Of a DNA stretch of 15,714 bases, positions 1-11,356 are shown piece by piece. The DNA comes from JACZQZ01 sp046756945 (GTDB lineage Bacteria; Pseudomonadota; Alphaproteobacteria; Rhodospirillales; 2-02-FULL-58-16), in assembly GCA_046756945.1 (NCBI GenBank), contig JBHHXI010000071.1:1-15714 (forward strand). The letters are read 5' to 3'. How positions within the stretch are numbered: the first letter of the stretch is position 1; every line of letters begins with the position of its first letter. The notes under the pieces were generated by a model that saw nothing but the letters and a program-made list of their open reading frames with translations, made no database searches and was not told where the DNA came from. Position numbers and translations under genes: made by a program.

Positions 1-59
1 TGCCGCCGCCCTCGCCGCCGCCCGGTGTCGACGATGCGGGGGCCGCGGGCATGGCGCCT

Positions 60-74
60 TTTACGGATTCTTAA
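60..74 (+). promoter_or_regulatory. Candidate CtrA-binding site upstream of flgB
   Basis: The sequence reads TTTA, seven bases, then TTAA. This is one mismatch from the alphaproteobacterial CtrA box TTAA-N7-TTAA. It lies about 90 bp before flgB, in an AT-richer patch of an otherwise very GC-rich leader. CtrA commonly controls flagellar genes in alphaproteobacteria, and the operon downstream ends in the CckA kinase that feeds CtrA. I could not find convincing -35 and -10 elements nearby. The match is seen; its function is inferred. Confidence 0.45.
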
Positions 75-166
75 GGGTGCGCGGCGACACTATGGCTCTA
101 CGGTCACCGAGACGCCCGAGCCCGAAGGGAACCCTCGGTGGTCGCCGCAACAGACACCGGGTCATC

Positions 167-574
167 ATGGAATTAGACAAGATCGCGCTTTTCGGTCTGG
201 TCAAGAAGCGCCTTGCCTGGCTCGCCCAGCGCCAGGAGGTCCTGGCCAAGAACATCGCCAATGCGGATACGCCGGGGTACAAGCCGCGCGATCTCAAGGC
301 CTTCGATTTCAGGCAGCTGGTGAGCCGCGAGGTTGGAGGGGTCACCCCGGACGTGACCAACCGGGCCCACATGGGCGGCGGACCCGAACGCTCCGCCGAT
401 TTCGCCGAGGAGAGAAACCGCCACCCCTATGAATCGGCGCCCGCCGGCAATGCGGTGATCCTCGAGGAGCAGATGATGAAGGTCGGCGCGACGACCATGA
501 GCTACCGGTTGACGACTGAGCTGTACAAGAAGCACCTGAACATGATCCGCACCGCGCTGGGCGGGCGCCAATAG
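167..574 (+). CDS. flgB: Flagellar basal-body rod protein FlgB
   Basis: FlgB is a proximal rod subunit of the flagellar basal body. It is exported through the flagellar type III gate into the periplasm, next to the MS ring. The protein has 135 residues, the usual FlgB length. Its N-terminal part carries the rod/hook signature (LAKNIANADTPGYKPRDL, about residues 25-43). The C-terminus has the heptad-rich helix shared by axial proteins (EEQMMKVGATTMSYRLTTEL). The frame is open further upstream, from 77, but the ATG at 167 gives the family N-terminus MELDKIALF and the extra upstream residues look non-coding (Arg/Pro-rich). No strong Shine-Dalgarno precedes this ATG. It is the first gene of the operon, and flgC follows 9 bases after its stop. 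Confidence 0.95.
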   Translation: MELDKIALFGLVKKRLAWLAQRQEVLAKNIANADTPGYKPRDLKAFDFRQLVSREVGGVTPDVTNRAHMGGGPERSADFAEERNRHPYESAPAGNAVILEEQMMKVGATTMSYRLTTELYKKHLNMIRTALGGRQ

Positions 575-583
575 GACGGGCCA

Positions 584-994
584 ATGGACGACCTGTTGAA
601 GACGATGCAGACTTCCGCCTCGGGCATGAAGGCCCAGGGCACGCGGCTGAGGGTGATTTCGGAGAACATCGCCAACGCCGATTCATTGCCCCGGTCCGCG
701 GACGATCAGCCCTACCGCCGCAAAGTGGTGACGTTCAAGACCGAGCTCGACCGCGCCACCGGCGTCGAAAGCGTGCGCGTCGACAAGGTCCGCCCGGACA
801 TGTCCAAGTTTCAGAAACGCTACGACCCCAACCATCCGGCGGCCGATGCCCAGGGCTACGTGCTGGCGCCCAACGTCACCTCTCTCATCGAGATGATGGA
901 CATGCGCGAGGCGCAGCGGTCCTACGAGGCCAACCTGAACGTCATCAAGGCCGCCAAATCCATGTTGAGCCAGACCATAGACATCCTTCGATAG
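584..994 (+). CDS. flgC: Flagellar basal-body rod protein FlgC
   Basis: FlgC is a proximal rod component that assembles with FlgB, FlgF and FliE between the MS ring and the distal rod. The 136-residue length is normal for the family. The N-terminus shows the rod motif (SGMKAQGTRLRVISENIANADS). The C-terminus has the conserved FlgC block (PNVTSLIEMMDMREAQRSYE, then NLNVIKAAKSMLSQTIDILR), which forms the axial coiled-coil helix. AGGACGGG, just before the ATG and overlapping the flgB stop, serves as ribosome binding site. Flagellar genes lie on both sides in the same direction. Confidence 0.97.
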   Translation: MDDLLKTMQTSASGMKAQGTRLRVISENIANADSLPRSADDQPYRRKVVTFKTELDRATGVESVRVDKVRPDMSKFQKRYDPNHPAADAQGYVLAPNVTSLIEMMDMREAQRSYEANLNVIKAAKSMLSQTIDILR

Positions 995-1036
995 GCCGGC
1001 CCGGCGCCGCGTCGGCGTAACCAGCAGGAGCCAACG

Positions 1037-1354
1037 ATGCCAAGTCCCGCAGAGAACATCACCAGCGCCGTCGCCGCCTACGCCAAGGCGGCAAAGGGGG
1101 GCGGGCCCGGAATAGACGCGCGCGATTCGGCGCCGGGCGACGATTTCGCCAACCTGGTCAAAGGCGCCCTCCGTCACGCCGTCAAGGTCGGCGAGGAAAG
1201 CGAGCGCCTGTCGGTGGCCGGAATCACCGGCCAGGCCGACCTTTCCCAGGTGGTCACCGCGGTCGCCGAGGCCGAGGTCGCCCTGCAGACAGTGGTCGCG
1301 GTGCGCGACAAGGTCATCGAGGCCTACCGGGAAATCATTCGGATGCCCATGTAG
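1037..1354 (+). CDS. fliE: Flagellar hook-basal body complex protein FliE
   Basis: FliE joins the MS ring (FliF) and export gate to the proximal rod and is exported early in assembly. The protein has 105 residues, within the family range. The conserved C-terminal half is clear: DFANLVKGALRHAVKVGEES, then DLSQVVTAVAEAEVALQTVV, ending in RDKVIEAYREIIRMPM, the usual FliE terminus. The N-terminal 30 residues are Ala/Gly-rich and variable. An AGGAG at 1026-1030 precedes the ATG at good spacing. The gap after flgC is 42 bases with no terminator, so it is probably in the same transcript. Confidence 0.96.
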   Translation: MPSPAENITSAVAAYAKAAKGGGPGIDARDSAPGDDFANLVKGALRHAVKVGEESERLSVAGITGQADLSQVVTAVAEAEVALQTVVAVRDKVIEAYREIIRMPM

Positions 1355-1380
1355 GGGGCCGGCGAAGATTGGCTAGGGCC

Positions 1381-1647
1381 ATGAACGAAGCCGACGTCCT
1401 GCAAGTGGGCCGAGAGGCCCTGTTCGTCGTATTGAAGACGTCGGGCCCGATCATGCTGTCGGGCCTCGCCATCGGCCTCATCATCGCCCTGTTCCAGGCC
1501 CTTACCACGATCCAGGAGATGACGCTGACGTTCGTCCCCAAGATCATCGTCATTTTCCTCGCCATCATCGTGTTCCTGCCCTTCATGATGACGACGGTGA
1601 TCGAGTTCGCCCGCGCCCTGTTCGACCGCATGGTCGCATTGGGCTAG
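1381..1647 (+). CDS. fliQ: Flagellar export gate protein FliQ
   Basis: FliQ is a small membrane subunit of the flagellar type III export gate (FliP-FliQ-FliR). From the ATG at 1381 the protein has 88 residues, the typical FliQ length. It starts MNEADVLQVGREALFVVLK and has two hydrophobic segments (about residues 16-38 and 50-75), with the conserved QALTTIQEMTLTFVPKI between them. A TTG at 1369 could extend it by four residues. I chose the ATG because of the family length and the AGGG at 1375-1378. fliP is not in this stretch; it must be encoded elsewhere. Confidence 0.95.
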   Translation: MNEADVLQVGREALFVVLKTSGPIMLSGLAIGLIIALFQALTTIQEMTLTFVPKIIVIFLAIIVFLPFMMTTVIEFARALFDRMVALG

Positions 1648-1675
1648 GCAGGCATGCTGCAGGCATGCTGCAGGC
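1648..1675 (+). repeat. 11-bp tandem repeat at the fliQ/fliR junction
   Basis: GCAGGCATGCT occurs twice in a row, followed by GCAGGC, giving about 2.5 copies. Each full copy contains an ATG, at 1654 and 1665. Only the second starts fliR; the first opens an 18-codon frame that stops at 1708-1710. The unit length is not a multiple of three, so a copy change would alter the spacing between the fliQ stop region and the fliR start but not the fliR protein. Confidence 0.9.
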
Positions 1676-2426
1676 CTTTCTCACCCTCAACGTCTTCGGT
1701 TTCTTCCTGATCTTTTCCCGCATCGGGACGACCTTCCTCCTTCTGCCGGGGTTCAGCACCGGCTTCATCAGCCCGCGCATGCGGCTTGTATTCGCCCTCG
1801 CCGTGACCTTGGTGGTGGCGCCTGTCCTGGCCGCCAGCCTGCCGGTGCTGCCGGAGACGCCGGCGGGCCTGGGGCTGCTGGTCATCGGCGAGGTGGTGAT
1901 CGGGGCGTTTCTGGGGACCATCGGGCGCATTCTGATGGGCGCCCTGCAAACCGCGGGAACGATGATCTCGTATATGTCGTCGATGGCCAACGCCTTCATC
2001 CAGGATCCCATCGCCGAGCAGCAGGCCTCGCTGTTCGCCGGTTTCCTCGGCACCATGGGCGTCGTGCTGATTTTCGTCACCAACACCCACCACCTGATGT
2101 TGGGGGCCGTGGTCGACAGCTATTCCCTGTTTCTTCCCGGACTGCCCCTCGACATGGGGGACATGGCCCTGATGATCTCGCGCCGGTTCGCGGAGAGTTT
2201 CGCGCTTGGCGTACAGCTTGCCTCGCCATTCATCGTCACCGGCCTCACCTATTACCTGGGCCTCGGCCTGCTTGGACGCCTGATGCCCGCCCTGCCGGTG
2301 TTTTTCGTCGGCCTGCCGATCCAGATCGCGATCCAGATTTCGGTGTTCGCGCTCACCATATCGGGCATAATGATGGTGTTCTTGTCGCGCTTCGAAGAAG
2401 GTTTCTCCGTCTTTTTGGTGCCTTGA
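1665..2426 (+). CDS. fliR: Flagellar export gate protein FliR
   Basis: FliR is an integral membrane subunit of the flagellar type III export gate and works with FliP, FliQ and FlhB. The 253-residue length is typical. Several strongly hydrophobic segments are visible, for example around residues 5-30, 42-60, 68-90, 122-145, 182-205 and 210-240. Conserved-looking FliR stretches include FSRIGTTFLLLPGF near the N-terminus and FVGLPIQIAIQISVFALTIS near the C-terminus. The ATG at 1665 is the second of two ATGs created by a tandem repeat and the only one in frame. The best Shine-Dalgarno-like bases (TAGGCAGG, 1645-1652) are now somewhat far from it. flhB follows 18 bases after the stop. Confidence 0.95.
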   Translation: MLQAFLTLNVFGFFLIFSRIGTTFLLLPGFSTGFISPRMRLVFALAVTLVVAPVLAASLPVLPETPAGLGLLVIGEVVIGAFLGTIGRILMGALQTAGTMISYMSSMANAFIQDPIAEQQASLFAGFLGTMGVVLIFVTNTHHLMLGAVVDSYSLFLPGLPLDMGDMALMISRRFAESFALGVQLASPFIVTGLTYYLGLGLLGRLMPALPVFFVGLPIQIAIQISVFALTISGIMMVFLSRFEEGFSVFLVP

Positions 2427-2444
2427 CAATCGTCGGGATGGGCC

Positions 2445-3510
2445 ATGGCAGAAGAAGACGACGCATCAAAAACGGAAGATCCGACAGCGAGAAAGCTGGA
2501 GAAGGCCCGCGACAAGGGCCAGGTCGCATCGTCCCAGGAGGTCAAGAGCTGGATGATCCTCCTCGGCGGCGCCATGGCGATGATCTTCATGGCGCCCGGA
2601 ATCATGCGGGACATCCGCCTGACCTCCCTGAAGTTCATCGAAGCGCCCGACGCCATCCCCTTCGACATCCCACACCTCAGACACGCGTTCGTCGAGCTGT
2701 TGGGGGATTTGGCCTGGATCCTGCTGCCGCTCATGGGGCTGCTGGTGGTCCTGGCGCTGGCCGCCAACATCGGGCAGACGGGATTCATATGGGCGCTGGA
2801 AAAGCCCAAGCCCCAGGTTTCCAAGATTTCGCCGCTCAAGGGCGCGAAACGGATATTCGGGGCGAAGGGCCTCGTTGAGTTCGCCAAGGGCCTGGCCAAG
2901 CTGTTCCTGGTCACCGTGGTGGCGTTCGTGCTCGCCGTGCCGCTGCTCGGCGACATCGCCCTGCTGCCGTCCCTCGAACTCGGCCAGACCCTCGATCGTA
3001 TCCACTGGATCGCCATCTGGCTGATGGTCGGCACCGTGGCGGTGATGACGGCCATCGCCGCCCTCGATTTCGCCTACCAGAAATTTTCCCACCTCAAGCA
3101 GATGCGGATGACCAAGCAGGAGGTCAAGGACGAGCACAAGCAGTCCGAAGGCGACCCCCTGGTCAAGGCGCGCATCCGCAAGCTGCGCATGGCGCGCGCC
3201 CAGGAGCGCATGATGGCGGCGGTGCCCGAGGCGGACGTCGTGATTACCAACCCCACCCACTACGCCGTCGCCCTGGAATACAAGATGCAGACCATGCCGG
3301 CGCCCAAGGTGGTGGCCAAGGGCATGGATTCCCTGGCGCTGCGCATCCGCGCGGTGGCCGAGGAGAACGACGTCCCCGTGGTCGAGAACGCGCCGCTCGC
3401 CCAGGCCCTCTACGCCACGGTGGAGCTGGACGAGGAAATCCCCGACGAACATTACAAGGCGGTGGCCGAGATCATCGGCTATGTCATGCGCCTGAGAGGC
3501 CAACTGCCCC

Positions 3511-3536
<26 letters not shown>
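2445..3536 (+). CDS. flhB: Flagellar export switch protein FlhB
   Basis: FlhB is the type III export component that switches substrate specificity from rod/hook to filament proteins. It has 363 residues. The N-terminus is the usual charged FlhB start (EDDASKTEDPTARKLEKARD, then KGQVASSQEVKSW). Four membrane segments lie at about residues 35-53, 88-110, 152-174 and 188-208, followed by a cytoplasmic domain. The self-cleavage motif NPTH is intact, with Asn269-Pro270, the same numbering as in the well-studied enterobacterial protein. GGGATGG before the ATG can act as ribosome binding site. The last 26 bases overlap the start of the next gene and encode an unusual HAPDAPNA tail. Confidence 0.97.
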
Positions 3537-6132
<2,596 letters not shown>

Positions 6133-6186
6133 GGGCGGCGGCGGCCGGCGGCGGGAAGCGGCGGCGTCCCCGCGTCGCACTGAAAG

Positions 6187-6555
6187 TCAGCGTGAAGCGA
6201 CTTTTTCTTTTGCTGGCGGATGCTGTTCCGGCGTCAGGGATTCTTTGTCGATAAGACGGCAAATCCAGGCATTGAGGCTGATACCCAAAGCCGCGGCCGT
6301 CAGATGGGCGCGGCGATGCAATTCCGGCCCAACGCGAACGGGAAAATTCCCCGAAAACGGCTTAACAGGCTCTTCGCCGCGCTCTGCGCAAAATTCCAGA
6401 TAATCATCCACTGAATCATGAAATGCCTGGACGAGCTCCTCGACCGAAGCGCCCTCGAACGTAATTACGTCCCTGGTGCCCGCCACTTCGCCATGAAAAA
6501 CACCACCATCATCATCAAACGCAACGTGAGCGGTATACCCCTTGTATTCAAACAT
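6187..6555 (-). CDS. hicB: HicB family antitoxin
   Basis: HicB is the antitoxin of a type II HicAB module. It binds the HicA toxin and, through its DNA-binding domain, usually represses its own operon. From the ATG at 6553-6555 it has 122 residues. The N-terminal HicB fold is recognisable (MFEYKGYTAHVAFDDDGGVF, then HGEVAGTRDVITFEGASVEE, with FHDSVDDYLEFCAERGEEP to about residue 63). A ribbon-helix-helix domain follows at about 70-104 (FPVRVGPELHRRAHLTAAA), then a charged tail. A 13-residue longer frame exists upstream, but AGGAGGG lies 8 bases from the chosen ATG. The gene follows hicA with a 4-base gap and is convergent with cckA. Its GC content is visibly lower than that of the neighbours. 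Confidence 0.92.
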   Translation of the reverse strand: MFEYKGYTAHVAFDDDGGVFHGEVAGTRDVITFEGASVEELVQAFHDSVDDYLEFCAERGEEPVKPFSGNFPVRVGPELHRRAHLTAAALGISLNAWICRLIDKESLTPEQHPPAKEKVASR

Positions 6556-6559
6556 ATCG

Positions 6560-6823
6560 TCATCCCTCCTGTGGTCTGATTCCGGCTTCACCAAGGAATC
6601 GTTGCACCGATCTTACGGTGCTTCTGTTCGCCTCCTTCCGGGGGTGGGGCCTGTGGAATACAGCGCGCACGCCGTTAAGGTAAACACGAACACGCGAACC
6701 TTTCCCTTCGCTGATTTCAGCGCCACAGGCGTGCAACATGCTCTCGATGTCGGACCAGGTAATCGATGCCGGTGCCGGGTCCTCAAAAACCGCCGCAAGC
6801 GTGGCCCGCTGCTTCGAATTCAT
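6560..6823 (-). CDS. hicA: HicA family toxin
   Basis: HicA toxins are small dsRNA-binding-fold mRNA interferases that block translation until neutralised by HicB. From the ATG at 6821-6823 the protein has 87 residues. It begins MNSKQRATLAAVFEDP, the usual start of this subfamily, and continues with ITWSDIESMLHACGAEI, GKGSRVRVYLNG and FHRPHPRKEANRSTVRSVQR. The canonical HicA active-site motif is GSH; here the third position is Arg (GSR, about residues 42-44), while a conserved-looking FHRPHP block (about 56-61) remains. Another in-frame ATG at 6838 falls inside the operator palindrome and is less likely. The promoter geometry suggests a leaderless mRNA starting at 6823. Confidence 0.9.
   Translation of the reverse strand: MNSKQRATLAAVFEDPAPASITWSDIESMLHACGAEISEGKGSRVRVYLNGVRAVFHRPHPRKEANRSTVRSVQRFLGEAGIRPQEG
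6564..6570 (-). promoter_or_regulatory. Strong Shine-Dalgarno of hicB inside hicA
   Basis: AGGAGGG is read on the - strand within the last codons of hicA, 8 bases before the hicB ATG. It fixes the hicB start at 6555 and contrasts with hicA, which has no Shine-Dalgarno. Confidence 0.8.
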
Positions 6824-6828
6824 GGGAT

Positions 6829-6857
6829 TTGATATCATATAATGATATCATTATCAA
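6829..6857 (-). promoter_or_regulatory. Predicted hicAB promoter
   Basis: On the - strand, TTGATA (6857-6852) and TATCAA (6834-6829) are separated by 17 bases. They match the -35 consensus at 5 of 6 positions and the -10 consensus at 4 of 6. Transcription would begin about 6 bases after the -10, exactly at the ATG at 6823. No Shine-Dalgarno lies before that ATG. Confidence 0.5.
6830..6850. promoter_or_regulatory. Perfect palindrome, probable HicB operator
   Basis: Arms TGATATCAT and ATGATATCA flank a central ATA, making a perfect 9-bp inverted repeat. Each arm holds the self-palindromic TGATATCA. It sits in the promoter spacer and overlaps the -10, the place expected for autorepression by the ribbon-helix-helix domain of HicB. 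Confidence 0.6.
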
Positions 6858-7058
6858 TATTGTTGCTCATTCGGATGAAGACGGACCCTTAAACGCCATT
6901 CGTGTGAGCCTTGCCGCGGGCGTATTGATCCTGGGCGTGGTTGAGGGTTCGGTGGCGGGTGTATTCTCCGCCTACCGACTCACCCGCCCCTTTCCGCCGA
7001 ACAAAAAGCGAATATGGGGTGGATTTCCCTTTGTATTTCAAGGGTTAAGAAAAACCTG
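6851..7058. other. Intergenic region between hicAB and the recA promoter, with overlapping hairpins
   Basis: No convincing gene is present. An 8-bp perfect inverted repeat, GGCGGGTG (6954-6961) and CACCCGCC (6981-6988), competes with a second hairpin, GGTGGCGG (6951-6958) against CCGCC-T-ACC (6968-6976). Neither is followed by a T run. One forward frame would encode a short hydrophobic stretch (SLAAGVLILGVVEGSVAGVF), but it has no good start and runs on into recA out of frame, so I do not call it. Confidence 0.4.
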
Positions 7059-7086
7059 TTGCATGTGGGAACAAATCGTGTACATT
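7059..7086 (+). promoter_or_regulatory. Predicted recA promoter
   Basis: TTGCAT (7059-7064), 16 bases, TACATT (7081-7086). The -35 keeps TTG and the -10 matches 4 of 6 positions. It overlaps the SOS-like box and would leave a leader of about 40 bases before recA. Confidence 0.5.
7069..7083. promoter_or_regulatory. Candidate LexA (SOS) box of recA
   Basis: GAAC, seven bases, GTAC. On the other strand this reads GTAC-N7-GTTC. It is one mismatch from the alphaproteobacterial LexA target GTTC-N7-GTTC (or GAAC-N7-GAAC). The site lies between the -35 and -10 of the recA promoter, where repressor binding would block transcription. Confidence 0.55.
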
Positions 7087-7135
7087 GGGCTTCGGTTGCA
7101 TCCCGTCCCACCCTATGGAATAAGTGAGCCAAGCC

Positions 7136-8254
7136 ATGCCGCAAAGCGTTTTACGTCTCGTGGAACAGGACGCCATGGACAGGAACAAGGCCCTCGACGC
7201 CGCCGTCGTCCAGATCGAACGGGCTTTCGGCAAGGGCTCGGTCATGCGCCTCGGCCAGCGCGAGACGGTGGAGGCCGACGTCGTCTCCACCGGCTCGATC
7301 AGCCTCGACATCGCCCTCGGAATCGGCGGCCTGCCGCGCGGCCGCATCGTCGAGATCTACGGGCCGGAGGCCTCGGGCAAGACGACCCTGGCGCTCCACG
7401 TGGTGGCCGAGGCGCAGAAGACGGGCGGCACCTGCGCCTTTGTCGATGCCGAGCACGCGCTCGATCCCATCTATGCCAGGAACCTCGGCGTCGACGTCGA
7501 CGACATGCTGATCTCCCAGCCCGACGCCGGCGAACAGGCCCTCGAGATCGCCGATACCCTGGTCCGCTCGGGCGCCGTCGACGTCCTCGTCATCGACAGC
7601 GTCGCGGCCCTTGTGCCGCGCGCCGAACTGGAAGGCGAGATGGGGGATTCGCACATGGGCCTGCAGGCCCGGCTGATGAGCCAGGCCCTGCGCAAGCTCA
7701 CCGCGTCGGTGTCCCGCTCGAAATGCATGATCGTCTTCATCAACCAGATCCGCATGAAGATCGGGGTCATGTTCGGCAACCCGGAGACGACGACCGGCGG
7801 CCACGCGCTCAAGTTCTACTCTTCCGTGCGCCTGGAGATCCGCCGCATCGGCGCCATCAAGGACCGCGACGAGATGATCGGCAACCAGACCCGGGTCAAG
7901 GTGGTGAAGAACAAGCTGGCGCCGCCGTTCAAGAGGGTGGAGTTCGACATCATATACGGCGAGGGCATCTCCCGGACCGGCGAGCTCATCGACCTCGGCC
8001 TGCAGGCGGGGATCGTCGAGAAGTCCGGGTCCTGGTTCTCCTACGATTCGGAGCGCATCGGCCAGGGCCGCGAGAACGCCAAGAAATATCTCGCCGAGCA
8101 TCCGGACATGGCGGCCGGCATCGAGACCGCCATCCGCCGCGGCGCCGGACTGGACGCCGATGCGGCGCCCGCGCCGGCGCCGGCGCCGTCGGCCGCGACG
8201 GCGGACGCGCCGGCGGAAACCGACTCCAAGAATAAGGTCCAGGCGGGCGAGTAA
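7136..8254 (+). CDS. recA: Recombinase RecA
   Basis: RecA is the cytoplasmic ATP-dependent strand-exchange protein of homologous recombination and the co-protease that triggers LexA self-cleavage. The core is canonical: Walker A GPEASGKT (residues 76-83), a Walker B region VDVLVIDSVAAL, the MAW-type block QALRKLTASVSRSKC, FINQIRMKIGVMFGNPETTTGGHALKF split around loop L2, and the C-terminal DNA-binding region. From the ATG at 7136 it has 372 residues and begins MPQSVLRLVEQDAMDRNKAL, like other alphaproteobacterial RecA proteins. A GTG at 7124 (four more residues, preceded by GGAATAAG) is a real alternative, as is the ATG at 7175. The tail is Ala/Pro-rich low complexity (about residues 345-365). 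It is followed by a strong terminator. Confidence 0.97.
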   Translation: MPQSVLRLVEQDAMDRNKALDAAVVQIERAFGKGSVMRLGQRETVEADVVSTGSISLDIALGIGGLPRGRIVEIYGPEASGKTTLALHVVAEAQKTGGTCAFVDAEHALDPIYARNLGVDVDDMLISQPDAGEQALEIADTLVRSGAVDVLVIDSVAALVPRAELEGEMGDSHMGLQARLMSQALRKLTASVSRSKCMIVFINQIRMKIGVMFGNPETTTGGHALKFYSSVRLEIRRIGAIKDRDEMIGNQTRVKVVKNKLAPPFKRVEFDIIYGEGISRTGELIDLGLQAGIVEKSGSWFSYDSERIGQGRENAKKYLAEHPDMAAGIETAIRRGAGLDADAAPAPAPAPSAATADAPAETDSKNKVQAGE

Positions 8255-8282
8255 CCTCCCCGATCCCCGGGGATTTTCCCTG

Positions 8283-8311
8283 CGCGGCCCCGAAAGGGGC
8301 CGCGTTTTTTT
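8283..8311 (+). terminator. Rho-independent terminator of recA
   Basis: A perfect 9-bp stem, CGCGGCCCC and GGGGCCGCG, closes a GAAA tetraloop and is followed by seven T. It begins 28 bases after the recA stop, so alaS needs its own promoter. Confidence 0.95.
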
Positions 8312-8377
8312 GGCCCGGCGCCGTTTCGGGGCGCCGCCGCGGCCGGGCGCCGAATGGGCGCGTCGGGACGTCAGGCG

Positions 8378-8406
8378 TTGGTTTCCTTTGCGTCGTGGCC
8401 TAGATT
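8378..8406 (+). promoter_or_regulatory. Predicted alaS promoter giving a leaderless start
   Basis: TTGGTT (8378-8383), 17 bases, TAGATT (8401-8406). The predicted transcription start, 7 bases after the -10, coincides with the A of the alaS ATG at 8413. No Shine-Dalgarno precedes that ATG, which fits a leaderless mRNA. Confidence 0.45.
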
Positions 8407-8411
8407 AGGCC
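8397..8411. promoter_or_regulatory. Dyad adjoining the alaS start codon
   Basis: GGCCTA and TAGGCC form a perfect 6-bp inverted repeat around GAT. It covers the -10 and ends one base before the ATG. E. coli AlaRS represses its own gene by binding a palindrome at its transcription start; a similar role here is only inferred. Confidence 0.5.
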
Positions 8412-8412
8412 C

Positions 8413-11055
<2,643 letters not shown>

Positions 11056-11142
11056 CGTTTCCGGACGGCTTTTTCCGTCAGCGGCGCAAACGCCCGCCGC
11101 GCGCCGGTGGTGAGGAAGGATTCCAGATCAACTGGGGACGTC

Positions 11143-11180
11143 GAATTACGGGTTGGGCGGGATTCGGCGGCGCGTAATTC
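11143..11180. repeat. 8-bp inverted repeat downstream of alaS
   Basis: GAATTACG (11143-11150) and CGTAATTC (11173-11180) are perfect inverted repeats with a 22-base GC-rich spacer. No T run follows directly, so this is a possible RNA hairpin at the alaS 3' end rather than a clear terminator. Confidence 0.4.
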
Positions 11181-11185
11181 AATCT

Positions 11186-11209
11186 GATATCGAATTCACG
11201 ATATTTTTT
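11186..11209 (+). terminator. Weak candidate terminator of alaS
   Basis: ATATCG (11187-11192) and CGATAT (11199-11204) form a stem around AATTCA, extended by a G-T pair, and run into a tract of six T (11204-11209). The AT-rich stem is weak. The position, about 130 bases after the alaS stop, is plausible. Confidence 0.4.
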
Positions 11210-11220
11210 CCGAAGGAATC

Positions 11221-11329
11221 AACCACAGAGATCACAGAGATCACAGAGAAAGGAACACAGAGCACATGGGAGGCGGCGCGGCGCATCCAGGCGTCTCTGT
11301 AAATATCTCTGTGGTTCGAAATTTTTTTT
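11221..11329. repeat. CACAGAG-rich inverted-repeat element
   Basis: A perfect 12-bp terminal inverted repeat, AACCACAGAGAT (11221-11232) and ATCTCTGTGGTT (11305-11316), encloses further CACAGAG units at 11224, 11233, 11242 and 11256. CTCTGT units lie on the right side at 11295 and 11307. Eight T follow at 11322-11329, so on the + strand it could fold into a long hairpin and end transcription. There is no coding capacity of its own. Similar CACAGAG/CTCTGTG intergenic repeats occur in many proteobacterial genomes, as far as I recall; copy number in this genome is unknown. Confidence 0.75.
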
Positions 11330-11356
11330 AAGGCTCGGAAATTACGTATTTGCGCC

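Noticed and set aside
53..66. Sigma-54-type promoter before flgB
   Set aside because: GG at 53-54 should be followed 12 bases later by GC; the sequence has GG at 65-66 and the surrounding bases do not match the consensus.
1369..1380. TTG start of fliQ
   Set aside because: The ATG four codons later gives the standard family N-terminus and length.
6838..6843. Perfect TATAAT on the + strand
   Set aside because: It falls in the palindrome centre and has no -35 at proper distance; the - strand promoter explains the site better.
6766..8235. Forward frame running from hicA through the intergenic region into recA
   Set aside because: It starts antisense to hicA, crosses the recA promoter and continues out of frame inside recA as Arg/Pro-rich sequence. 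The short hydrophobic stretch near 6900-6975 has no convincing start.
11224..11262. CRISPR-like array of CACAGAG units
   Set aside because: The units are only 7-9 bp and adjacent or nearly so, without unique spacers; no cas genes are present.
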